NCBI RefSeq assembly: GCF_964340395.1 | Contig: NC_135559.1 | Span: 24,322,494 to 24,386,493 of the forward strand | Origin: Glandiceps talaboti | Taxonomy: Eukaryota; Hemichordata; Enteropneusta; Spengelidae | Length of the DNA: 64,000 nt | Reading direction: 5' to 3' | Part shown: piece by piece, positions 10,771 through 23,100 of the stretch | How the letters are laid out: each line of letters begins with the position of its first letter | Position numbering within the stretch: position 1 is the first letter of the stretch | Program-made: the position numbers and the translations under genes | Notes under the pieces: generated by a model | Seen by the model: the letters and a program-made list of their open reading frames with translations, nothing else | Databases searched by the model: none | Told to the model about the DNA's origin: nothing

Positions 10771-11100
10771 ATCTAAAGACAGTTTCTGTTAATGACACCC
10801 TTCTTTATGTTCAGCCACATGCTCAAACCAAGTTAACTATGAACAGGTTATAAATATGTTGAATGTAAAGAGATTAAAATCATCTTATTCTTGGCAAATT
10901 TACCCAAATCTGAAACTCAATAATTGTACGTATTATAGGCATCTCCGCTGTCTATATAGAGTAGTGGGTTCTATCCTATAATTTCACCTAATAATTAGGA
11001 TTCTCCCAAGATCATGTCTTGCACCTTCCCATATGCATATGTTGTGTGTCGTGACATTTAGATATCAAACTTTAATTCTCTATGTTCTTCCTGACGTCAG

Positions 11101-11208
11101 GTTTCCATGCTCCAACCACATCCTGGCCTGTTATTGGTACATTGATGGTGGAACCAACTGAGAGTGAAGACAAAGCCGAATTGGACAGATATTGTGATGC
11201 ACTTATAC
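11101..11208 (+). CDS. GLDC: Glycine dehydrogenase, internal exon
   Basis: Acceptor GACGTCAG ends at 11100 and donor C|GTAAGT begins at 11209. It completes a glycine and reads [20 protein letters not shown], then [15 protein letters not shown] plus one base. FHAPT.SWPV..TLM.EPTESE is one of the best conserved blocks of the P-protein. The exon is intact. Confidence 0.97.
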
Positions 11209-11498
11209 GTAAGTAACAGACTTAACTATTGGCTGAATCTGTCAGATACTGTGATGAACTTATATATATATGTAACAAATTTTACTATTGGCTGTATCTG
11301 ACATTGTGTACTGCATTTATACAAAAAGTTTAACAACCTTTACTATTGGCTGAATATCATCTGACAGACACTGTAAGTAACAGAATCAACTATTGGCTGA
11401 ATCTGACATATAGTGATGAATTCACCGGTATATGTAAGTATAAACAGACATTACTATTGGCTTAGGTTAATCTGACAGATGGTGTTGTTGTCTTGCAG
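11209..11498. repeat. GLDC intron made of degenerate ~60-bp repeats resembling the exon end
   Basis: The motif ACTATTGGCTGAATCTGACAG recurs five times in varied form across this 290-bp intron, followed by segments resembling the end of the preceding exon (compare GACAGATATTGTGATGCACT at the exon end with GTCAGATACTGTGATGAACT in the first intronic copy). Two copies also carry a GTAAGT donor-like hexamer, at 11373 and 11434. Confidence 0.75.
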
Positions 11499-11644
11499 AG
11501 ATTAGACATGAAATTAACGACATAGCCGAAGGACGTATTGATGTCAAACACAGCCCTATCAAGCATGCACCACATACCATGCAGGTTGTAACATCATCAG
11601 AATGGGACAGACCATACAGCAGAGAACAAGCTGCATTCCCATTG
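11499..11644 (+). CDS. GLDC: Glycine dehydrogenase, penultimate coding exon
   Basis: Acceptor TCTTGCAG ends at 11498 and donor TTG|GTAAGT begins at 11645. Two bases complete a glutamine; then [20 protein letters not shown] and [20 protein letters not shown], ending REQAAFPL in phase 0. IR.EI.DI..GRID and W.RPYSRE.AAFP are GLDC signatures. Family proteins continue for roughly 40-50 residues after AAFPL in a final conserved block. I searched the + strand through 33133 by eye and did not find it, so the gene is truncated at its 3' end here. Confidence 0.96.
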
Positions 11645-11654
11645 GTAAGTGAAG

Positions 11655-11765
11655 TTATGACACTGGTAATCAAGCTTCAGTTTACTAAGATAGACACAAA
11701 CTAAAACTATTGTTCTTCAATGTGGTAGATTACACACATGTTGGTGATTATAGACATAAACTAAA
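11655..11765. repeat. Partial copy of the inverted-repeat element at 10452
   Basis: It carries one end of the family (ACACTGGTAATCAAGCTTCA, then ACTAAGATAGACACAAACTA) with the ATTGTTCTTCAATGTGGTAG segment shared with 10452-10770. There is no second end. Confidence 0.6.
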
Positions 11766-11825
11766 ATTAATGTTGCATGTTTATTACACCAGTGAATTAT
11801 AGTGGGGGCCATGCTTGTCTAGATA

Positions 11826-14115
11826 TACTGTAAACGCACTAATTAAGGGCGGGTATTTAATTTAGCGGATTACGCGGACAAGAAGAAGTCGCGAAATTAA
11901 ACCCCCGTTAAAAATAAAACCTAGACGTCAGAACATCCGGTCACATTGCATCACCTCTACACTCATCCCATCCACACGTAGTACACACATGCAAACGGGA
12001 AAATATACGCAACGAACACAATCAACTCAGTGGACATGACGAGTTTATCTTTGCACTGTACAACGTTTTAATCAACCATCAATAAAAAAAAACTACATTT
12101 CTTTCAGGAAAATAATCTCAATTCTTGTTAAATCAAATCAAATCTCGCCAAAACGCCACGGGAATAAATTCAAAAACAAAGTGTAGAGTTCATCAAAAGT
12201 TACATGGTAAATAAAACAACGTACTGCACTACTGATAACGTTCTGTGTGAGTTTATTATCAAATACTAGTAACAGCCAGCTTACGTGAAACAGGACAGTA
12301 TACCGGCCTCCCTAAATCCACTACACAATTTGTCATTATGACGAGACAGTTCTTGAACTGCTGACACTAACCACTTCGCATGGATTGGCTTCAGGTACGA
12401 GAGTTTCATATCAAAAGTTGGGTCGCCACTTTCCTCTGTCAAAGACGCGCACACTTTGTCGGCATACCACTTCTGAAACTCGCTCTTCAGTAGGTCCTTG
12501 AACACTTTGTTTACTGACAAATCTAGAGGCTGGAGTCTATCTGTACATGATGCAGGAACAAAAACGGGAGAAATGTTCAGATCGCGAAGTTTCTGAAGCA
12601 ATGAGTCCGTACGATGAGCTTTGTATACGTCGAATATTGCCACTGCTTGTTGATCGGCGGGAAGCTCGAGGCTTGCTCGTGTCTCTTCTACGTAGGGGGC
12701 GATGACCTTTTCAACGTACCGTAGCATTGATGCTTCCGTTGACCAATGACTCTCGGTGTGGTGGATGTCCCAACTAGCGGGAAATGTGTATGACGGGTGA
12801 CAACGATCTGTTTTGCCTTGATAAAGCAGTTGTGGTGGAAGGAAGTGGCCATCGGATGAACATGCGAAGACAGCGGTGATCTGGCGTTTGTCATCAAGAC
12901 CCGAGATCGGAACTTGATGTGACCCCTCTAACTCCATCGTCCATTCACCAGCAGGAATTATGGAAACGCCCGTTTGATCCCAGTTGACGACGAGGGGTGG
13001 TGGAATGTTGTATTCTGTAACTGCCGTCTCAATTCTCGTAAGAAATCCTGCTTTGAGTTCATCGAAGTCATCGCCAACGATTTTCTTACATGCTTTGGTG
13101 CCTTTACGTTTGACGTACCCCATACGACGTAGCAACGATCGCGCCCACTCTGTATTCAGCGTGATATGACCACCAAATTCAGACAGCAGACTTCGGTTTT
13201 CACTGAGAATCAGGCCTTTAGCAATACCAAGGACAATCGATGTGTTGACTACACCACCCTTTAGACGTAGTTGCTTGATGTAGGACTGCACTTTAGAATC
13301 GAGTTCTCTACCAAGTAAAAGAGGGCGGCCACGGGTGGTTGGAGTGGTGTTTTCAGTGTTATTGACGATGTTTTTTGTGTACCATTTCTTCATTCCACGG
13401 ATCGTACTTTCATTGATAGGTTTTTCGAGTTGCTTGTTGAAATGTCGTACTGCATTAGCGTTACCATTTAGGATAGCGTATCTGGCAATTTTCGTTTTAT
13501 GTTCATCATCGTAGTGTTGGTAGGTACCACGCTTTCGTTTTCTAGTTGTAGCAGTCACTTCGTCGTTGATGATAACCATCGCCTCTGGGGAAATGCCACA
13601 GCTATCTACGTCATCTTGGTTGTTTGGATCAGGCTGAAACGGTTCTGATGGCGGCTGATAACTTTTCTGTACGAAGTAACGTCTGATACCGAAGGAAGAC
13701 ATGCTTACACTTCACTAGTAATCAGGAGTAATGATAGAAATGACTAAAACACAGACTGTATTTATAGAAGAATATCTTTTAATGTTCCGGCTGTGAAATA
13801 GGTATTCCTTTTCGGCATCATGTCGGTTTATGTTTGTTTACAGAAAAATATTCTTTCAACATGCGGCTGTGAAAACATTTAATTGTTACAAGGTAACACT
13901 CTCATACATACAATAATGATCAGTTACAGAGGTGTTAACGCAGTTTTTATTCAAAGGTGATCGCGGCGTGTCACACACAGCATACAACAATGAGCTTTAC
14001 AATTCATACTCTTTGTACTCTCTTTTGAGAATCCGCCTATTTAAATCCCGCCTATTGTTTCAAGAGAGTGAAACCGCGAAAAAAAATACGCGCCCTAATA
14101 AGTGCGTTTACAGTA
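11826..14115 (-). mobile_element. pogo-like (Tc1/mariner superfamily) DNA transposon
   Basis: The ends are imperfect terminal inverted repeats of about 28 bp: TACTGTAAACGCACTAATTA on the left, and on the right the complement of AAGTGCGTTTACAGTA. TA dinucleotides flank both ends (11824-11825 and 14116-14117), as expected of the TA target duplication of this superfamily. Subterminal regions are rich in CGCGG/CGCGAAA motifs. It carries one intact transposase gene on the - strand. The right TA is immediately followed by the 25-bp minisatellite; the left flank is not array sequence. Confidence 0.87.
12281..13702 (-). CDS. pogo/CENP-B-type transposase, apparently intact
   Basis: A 473-residue single-exon frame. 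Residues about 55-115 (KRKRGTYQHYDDEHKTKIAR...) look like the first helix-turn-helix, and about 125-210 like the CENP-B-type second one (R..LL...LD). The DDE_1 catalytic core follows: first Asp in VVNWDQTGVS (D242), second in AVAIFDVYKAHRTD (D358), third in DRLQPLDLSVNK (D394), with about 35 residues between the last two. The conserved RQITAVFA and LPPQLLYQGKT segments are present. The length is normal for pogo-like transposases and there is no stop or frameshift. The role inferred from the family is cut-and-paste transposition of the surrounding element. A host-domesticated role is possible but unlikely, given the matching inverted repeats. Confidence 0.9.
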   Translation of the reverse strand: MSSFGIRRYFVQKSYQPPSEPFQPDPNNQDDVDSCGISPEAMVIINDEVTATTRKRKRGTYQHYDDEHKTKIARYAILNGNANAVRHFNKQLEKPINESTIRGMKKWYTKNIVNNTENTTPTTRGRPLLLGRELDSKVQSYIKQLRLKGGVVNTSIVLGIAKGLILSENRSLLSEFGGHITLNTEWARSLLRRMGYVKRKGTKACKKIVGDDFDELKAGFLTRIETAVTEYNIPPPLVVNWDQTGVSIIPAGEWTMELEGSHQVPISGLDDKRQITAVFACSSDGHFLPPQLLYQGKTDRCHPSYTFPASWDIHHTESHWSTEASMLRYVEKVIAPYVEETRASLELPADQQAVAIFDVYKAHRTDSLLQKLRDLNISPVFVPASCTDRLQPLDLSVNKVFKDLLKSEFQKWYADKVCASLTEESGDPTFDMKLSYLKPIHAKWLVSAVQELSRHNDKLCSGFREAGILSCFT

Positions 14116-14117
14116 TA

Positions 14118-17100
14118 AATGAATAGGACTCCCTAACTATAAATGAATACAGCCACCCTAACTATAAATGAATACAGCCACCCTAACTATAAATGAATAC
14201 AGCCACTCTAACTAAGAATGAATACAGCCACCCTAACTATAAATGAATACAGCCACCCTAACTATAAATGAATACAGCCACCCTAACTATAAATGAATAC
14301 AGCCACCCTAACTATAAATGAATACAGCCACCCTAACTATAAATGAATACAGCCACCCTAACTATAAATGAATACAGCCACCCTAACTATAAATGAATAC
14401 AGCCACCCTAACTATAAATGAATACAGCCACCCTAACTATAAATGAATACAACCACCCTAACTATAAATGAATACAGCCACCCTAACTATAAATGAATAC
14501 AGCCACCCTAACTATAAATGAATACAGCCACCCTAACTATAAATGAATACAGCCACCCTAACTATAAATGAATACAGCCACCCTAACTATGAATGAATAC
14601 AGCCACCCTAACTATAAATGAATACAGCCACCCTAACTATAAATGAATACAGCCACCCTAACTATAAATGAATACAGCCACCCTAACTAAGAATGAATAC
14701 AGCCACCCTAACTAAGAATGAATACAGCCACCCTAACTATGAATGAATACAGCCACTCTAACTAAGAATGAATACAGCCACTCTAACTATGAATGAATAC
14801 AGCCACCCTAACTAAGAATGAATACAGCCACTCTAACTATAAATGAATACAGCCACCCTAACTAAGAATGAATACAGCCACTCTAACTAAGAATGAATAC
14901 AGCCACCCTAACTATAAATGAATACAGCCACCCTAACTAAGAATGAATACAGCCACTCTAACTATGAATGAATACAGCCACTCTAACTATGAATGAATAC
15001 AGCCACCCTAACTATAAATGAATACAGCCACCCTAACTAAGAATGAATACAGCCACCCTAACTATAAATGAATACAGCCACCCTAACTAAGAATGAATAC
15101 AGCCACCCTAACTATAAATGAATACAGCCACCCTAACTAAGAATGAATACAGCCACCCTAACTAAGAATGAATACAGCCACCCTAACTATGAATGAATAC
15201 AGCCACTCTAACTATAAATGAATACAGCCACCCTAACTAAGAATGAATACAGCCACCCTAACTAAGAATGAATACAGCCACCCTAACTAAGAATGAATAC
15301 AGCCACTCTAACTAAGAATGAATACAGCCACCCTAACTAAGAATGAATACAGCCACTCTAACTATAAATGAATACAGCCACCCTAACTATAAATGAATAC
15401 AGCCACCCTAACTAAGAATGAATACAGCCACTCTAACTATGAATGAATACAGCCACTCTAACTATAAATGAATACAGCCACCCTAACTATAAATGAATAC
15501 AGCCACCCTAACTAAGAATGAATACAGCCACTCTAACTAAGAATGAATACAGCCACCCTAACTATAAATGAATACAGCCACCCTAACTAAGAATGAATAC
15601 AGCCACTCTAACTATGAATGAATACAGCCACTCTAACTATGAATGAATACAGCCACCCTAACTATAAATGAATACAGCCACCCTAACTAAGAATGAATAC
15701 AGCCACCCTAACTATAAATGAATACAGCCACCCTAACTAAGAATGAATACAGCCACCCTAACTATAAATGAATACAGCCACTCTAACTAAGAATGAATAC
15801 AGCCACCCTAACTAAGAATGAATACAGCCACCCTAACTATAAATGAATACAGCCACCCTAACTAAGAATGAATACAGCCACCCTAACTATAAATGAATAC
15901 AGCCACCCTAACTATAAATGAATACAGCCACTCTAACTAAGAATGAATACAGCCACCCTAACTATAAATGAATACAGCCACCCTAACTATAAATGAATAC
16001 AGCCACCCTAACTAAGAATGAATACAGCCACCCTAACTATAAATGAATACAGCCACTCTAACTATAAATGAATACAGCCACCCTAACTAAGAATGAATAC
16101 AGCCACCCTAACTAAGAATGAATACAGCCACTCTAACTATGAAATAATAGGACTCCCTAACTATAAGAATGAATACAGCCACCCTAACTAAGAATGAATA
16201 CAGCCACCCTAACTATAAATGAATACAGCCACCCTAACTAAGAATGAATACAGCCACCCTAACTATAAATGAATACAGCCACTCTAACTATAAATGAATA
16301 CAGCCACCCTAACTAAGAATGAATACAGCCACCCTAACTAAGAATGAATACAGCCACTCTAACTATGAATGAATACAGCCACTCTAACTATAAATGAATA
16401 CAGCCACTCTAACTATAAATGAATACAGCCACCCTAACTATAAATGAATACAGCCACCCTAACTATAAATGAATACAGCCACCCTAACTATAAATGAATA
16501 CAGCCACCCTAACTATAAATGAATACAGCCACCCTAACTAAGAATGAATACAGCCACCCTAACTATAAATGAATACAGCCACTCTAACTAAGAATGAATA
16601 CAGCCACTCTAACTATAAATGAATACAGCCACCCTAACTATAAATGAATACAGCCACTCTAACTATGAATGAATACAGCCACTCTAACTATAAATGAATA
16701 CAGCCACCCTAACTATAAATGAATACAGCCACCCTAACTATAAATGAATACAGCCACCCTAACTAAGAATGAATACAGCCACATTAACTAAGAATGAATA
16801 CAGCCACCCTAACTAAGAATGAATACAGCCACTCTAACTATAAATGAATACAGCCACCCTAACTATAAATGAATACAGCCACCCTAACTATGAATGAATA
16901 CAGCCACCCTAACTATAAATGAATACAGCCACTCTAACTATAAATGAATACAGCCACCCTAACTATAAATGAATACAGCCACCCTAACTATAAATGAATA
17001 CAGCCACCCTAACTATAAATGAATACAGCCACTCTAACTATAAATGAATACAGCCACTCTAACTAAGAATGAATACAGCCACCCTAACTAAGAATGAATA

Positions 17101-20100
17101 CAGCCACTCTAACTATAAATGAATACAGCCACTCTAACTAAGAATGAATACAGCCACCCTAACTAAGAATGAATACAGCCACTCTAACTATAAATGAATA
17201 CAGCCACTCTAACTAAGAATGAATACAGCCACTCTAACTAAGAATGAATACAGCCACTCTAACTATAAATGAATACAGCCACCCTAACTAAGAATGAATA
17301 CAGCCACCCTAACTAAGAATGAATACAGCCACTCTAACTAAGAATGAATACAGCCACTCTAACTAAGAATGAATACAGCCACTCTAACTATGAATGAATA
17401 CAGCCACCCTAACTATAAATGAATACAGCCACCCTAACTATAAATGAATACAGCCACCCTAACTATAAATGAATACAGCCACCCTAACTATAAATGAATA
17501 CAGCCACCCTAACTATAAATGAATACAGCCACCCTAACTATAAATGAATACAGCCACCCTAACTATAAATGAATACAGCCACCCTAACTATAAATGAATA
17601 CAGCCACCCTAACTATAAATGAATACAGCCACCCTAACTATAAATGAATACAGCCACCCTAACTAAGAATGAATACAGCCACCCTAACTATAAATGAATA
17701 CAGCCACCCTAACTAAGAATGAATACAGCCACCCTAACTAAGAATGAATACAGCCACCCTAACTATGAATGAATACAGCCACTCTAACTAAGAATGAATA
17801 CAGCCACCCTAACTATAAATGAATACAGCCACCCTAACTATAAATGAATACAGCCACCCTAACTAAGAATGAATACAGCCACCCTAACTATAAATGAATA
17901 CAGCCACTCTAACTATAAATGAATACAGCCACCCTAACTAAGAATGAATACAGCCACCCTAACTAAGAATGAATACAGCCACTCTAACTATGAAATAATA
18001 GGACTCCCTAACTATAAGAATGAATACAGCCACCCTAACTAAGAATGAATACAGCCACCCTAACTATAAATGAATACAGCCACCCTAACTAAGAATGAAT
18101 ACAGCCACCCTAACTATAAATGAATACAGCCACTCTAACTATAAATGAATACAGCCACCCTAACTAAGAATGAATACAGCCACCCTAACTAAGAATGAAT
18201 ACAGCCACTCTAACTATGAATGAATACAGCCACTCTAACTATAAATGAATACAGCCACTCTAACTATAAATGAATACAGCCACCCTAACTATAAATGAAT
18301 ACAGCCACCCTAACTATAAATGAATACAGCCACCCTAACTATAAATGAATACAGCCACCCTAACTATAAATGAATACAGCCACCCTAACTAAGAATGAAT
18401 ACAGCCACCCTAACTATAAATGAATACAGCCACTCTAACTAAGAATGAATACAGCCACTCTAACTATAAATGAATACAGCCACCCTAACTATAAATGAAT
18501 ACAGCCACTCTAACTATGAATGAATACAGCCACTCTAACTATAAATGAATACAGCCACCCTAACTATAAATGAATACAGCCACCCTAACTATAAATGAAT
18601 ACAGCCACCCTAACTAAGAATGAATACAGCCACCCTAACTAAGAATGAATACAGCCACTCTAACTATAAATGAATACAGCCACTCTAACTATAAATGAAT
18701 ACAGCCACCCTAACTATGAATGAATACAGCCACCCTAACTATAAATGAATACAGCCACTCTAACTATAAATGAATACAGCCACTCTAACTATAAATGAAT
18801 ACAGCCACCCTAACTATAAATGAATACAGCCACCCTAACTATAAATGAATACAGCCACTCTAACTATAAATGAATACAGCCACTCTAACTAAGAATGAAT
18901 ACAGCCACCCTAACTAAGAATGAATACAGCCACTCTAACTATAAATGAATACAGCCACTCTAACTAAGAATGAATACAGCCACCCTAACTAAGAATGAAT
19001 ACAGCCACTCTAACTATAAATGAATACAGCCACTCTAACTAAGAATGAATACAGCCACTCTAACTAAGAATGAATACAGCCACTCTAACTATAAATGAAT
19101 ACAGCCACCCTAACTAAGAATGAATACAGCCACCCTAACTAAGAATGAATACAGCCACTCTAACTAAGAATGAATACAGCCACTCTAACTAAGAATGAAT
19201 ACAGCCACTCTAACTATGAATGAATACAGCCACCCTAACTATAAATGAATACAGCCACCCTAACTATAAATGAATACAGCCACCCTAACTATAAATGAAT
19301 ACAGCCACCCTAACTATAAATGAATACAGCCACCCTAACTATAAATGAATACAGCCACCCTAACTATGAATGAATACAGCCACCCTAACTATAAATGAAT
19401 ACAGCCACCCTAACTATGAATGAATACAGCCACCCTAACTATAAATGAATACAGCCACCCTAACTATAAATGAATACAGCCACCCTAACTATAAATGAAT
19501 ACAGCCACCCTAACTAAGAATGAATACAGCCACCCTAACTAAGAATGAATACAGCCACCCTAACTATGAATGAATACAGCCACTCTAACTAAGAATGAAT
19601 ACAGCCACTCTAACTATGAATGAATACAGCCACCCTAACTAAGAATGAATACAGCCACTCTAACTATAAATGAATACAGCCACCCTAACTAAGAATGAAT
19701 ACAGCCACTCTAACTAAGAATGAATACAGCCACCCTAACTATAAATGAATACAGCCACCCTAACTAAGAATGAATACAGCCACTCTAACTATGAATGAAT
19801 ACAGCCACTCTAACTATGAATGAATACAGCCACCCTAACTATAAATGAATACAGCCACCCTAACTAAGAATGAATACAGCCACCCTAACTATAAATGAAT
19901 ACAGCCACCCTAACTAAGAATGAATACAGCCACCCTAACTATAAATGAATACAGCCACCCTAACTAAGAATGAATACAGCCACCCTAACTAAGAATGAAT
20001 ACAGCCACCCTAACTATGAATGAATACAGCCACTCTAACTATAAATGAATACAGCCACCCTAACTAAGAATGAATACAGCCACCCTAACTAAGAATGAAT

Positions 20101-23100
20101 ACAGCCACCCTAACTAAGAATGAATACAGCCACTCTAACTAAGAATGAATACAGCCACCCTAACTAAGAATGAATACAGCCACTCTAACTATAAATGAAT
20201 ACAGCCACCCTAACTATAAATGAATACAGCCACCCTAACTAAGAATGAATACAGCCACCTAACTAGAATGAATACAGCCACTCTAACTATAAATGAATAC
20301 AGCCACCCTAACTATAAATGAATACAGCCACCCTAACTAAGAATGAATACAGCCACTCTAACTAAGAATGAATACAGCCACCCTAACTATAAATGAATAC
20401 AGCCACCCTAACTAAGAATGAATACAGCCACTCTAACTATGAATGAATACAGCCACTCTAACTATGAATGAATACAGCCACCCTAACTATAAATGAATAC
20501 AGCCACCCTAACTAAGAATGAATACAGCCACCCTAACTATAAATGAATACAGCCACCCTAACTAAGAATGAATACAGCCACCCTAACTATAAATGAATAC
20601 AGCCACTCTAACTAAGAATGAATACAGCCACCCTAACTAAGAATGAATACAGCCACCCTAACTATAAATGAATACAGCCACCCTAACTAAGAATGAATAC
20701 AGCCACCCTAACTATAAATGAATACAGCCACCCTAACTATAAATGAATACAGCCACTCTAACTAAGAATGAATACAGCCACCCTAACTATAAATGAATAC
20801 AGCCACCCTAACTATAAATGAATACAGCCACCCTAACTAAGAATGAATACAGCCACCCTAACTATAAATGAATACAGCCACTCTAACTATAAATGAATAC
20901 AGCCACCCTAACTAAGAATGAATACAGCCACCCTAACTAAGAATGAATACAGCCACTCTAACTATGAAATAATAGGACTCCCTAACTATAAGAATGAATA
21001 CAGCCACCCTAACTAAGAATGAATACAGCCACCCTAACTATAAATGAATACAGCCACCCTAACTAAGAATGAATACAGCCACCCTAACTATAAATGAATA
21101 CAGCCACTCTAACTATAAATGAATACAGCCACCCTAACTAAGAATGAATACAGCCACCCTAACTAAGAATGAATACAGCCACTCTAACTATGAATGAATA
21201 CAGCCACTCTAACTATAAATGAATACAGCCACTCTAACTATAAATGAATACAGCCACCCTAACTATAAATGAATACAGCCACCCTAACTATAAATGAATA
21301 CAGCCACCCTAACTATAAATGAATACAGCCACCCTAACTATAAATGAATACAGCCACCCTAACTAAGAATGAATACAGCCACCCTAACTATAAATGAATA
21401 CAGCCACTCTAACTAAGAATGAATACAGCCACTCTAACTATAAATGAATACAGCCACCCTAACTATAAATGAATACAGCCACTCTAACTATGAATGAATA
21501 CAGCCACTCTAACTATAAATGAATACAGCCACTCTAACTATAAATGAATACAGCCACCCTAACTATAAATGAATACAGCCACTCTAACTATAAATGAATA
21601 CAGCCACCCTAACTATAAATGAATACAGCCACCCTAACTATAAATGAATACAGCCACCCTAACTAAGAATGAATACAGCCACCCTAACTAAGAATGAATA
21701 CAGCCACCCTAACTAAGAATGAATACAGCCACTCTAACTATAAATGAATACAGCCACCCTAACTATAAATGAATACAGCCACCCTAACTATGAATGAATA
21801 CAGCCACCCTAACTATAAATGAATACAGCCACTCTAACTATAAATGAATACAGCCACCCTAACTATAAATGAATACAGCCACCCTAACTATAAATGAATA
21901 CAGCCACCCTAACTATAAATGAATACAGCCACTCTAACTATAAATGAATACAGCCACTCTAACTAAGAATGAATACAGCCACCCTAACTAAGAATGAATA
22001 CAGCCACTCTAACTATAAATGAATACAGCCACTCTAACTAAGAATGAATACAGCCACCCTAACTAAGAATGAATACAGCCACTCTAACTATAAATGAATA
22101 CAGCCACTCTAACTAAGAATGAATACAGCCACTCTAACTAAGAATGAATACAGCCACTCTAACTATAAATGAATACAGCCACCCTAACTAAGAATGAATA
22201 CAGCCACCCTAACTAAGAATGAATACAGCCACTCTAACTAAGAATGAATACAGCCACTCTAACTAAGAATGAATACAGCCACTCTAACTATGAATGAATA
22301 CAGCCACCCTAACTATAAATGAATACAGCCACCCTAACTATAAATGAATACAGCCACCCTAACTAAGAATGAATACAGCCACTCTAACTATGAATGAATA
22401 CAGCCACTCTAACTATAAATGAATACAGCCACCCTAACTAAGAATGAATACAGCCACCCTAACTATAAATGAATACAGCCACTCTAACTATGAATGAATA
22501 CAGCCACTCTAACTATAAATGAATACAGCCACCCTAACTATGAATGAATACAGCCACCCTAACTATGAATGAATACAGCCACTCTAACTATGAATGAATA
22601 CAGCCACTCTAACTATAAATGAATACAGCCACTCTAACTATAAATGAATACAGCCACCCTAACTATAAATGAATACAGCCACCCTAACTATAAATGAATA
22701 CAGCCACCCTAACTATAAATGAATACAGCCACCCTAACTATAAATGAATACAGCCACCCTAACTAAGAATGAATACAGCCACCCTAACTATAAATGAATA
22801 CAGCCACTCTAACTAAGAATGAATACAGCCACTCTAACTATAAATGAATACAGCCACCCTAACTATAAATGAATACAGCCACTCTAACTATGAATGAATA
22901 CAGCCACTCTAACTATAAATGAATACAGCCACTCTAACTATAAATGAATACAGCCACCCTAACTATAAATGAATACAGCCACTCTAACTATAAATGAATA
23001 CAGCCACCCTAACTATAAATGAATACAGCCACCCTAACTATAAATGAATACAGCCACCCTAACTAAGAATGAATACAGCCACCCTAACTAAGAATGAATA

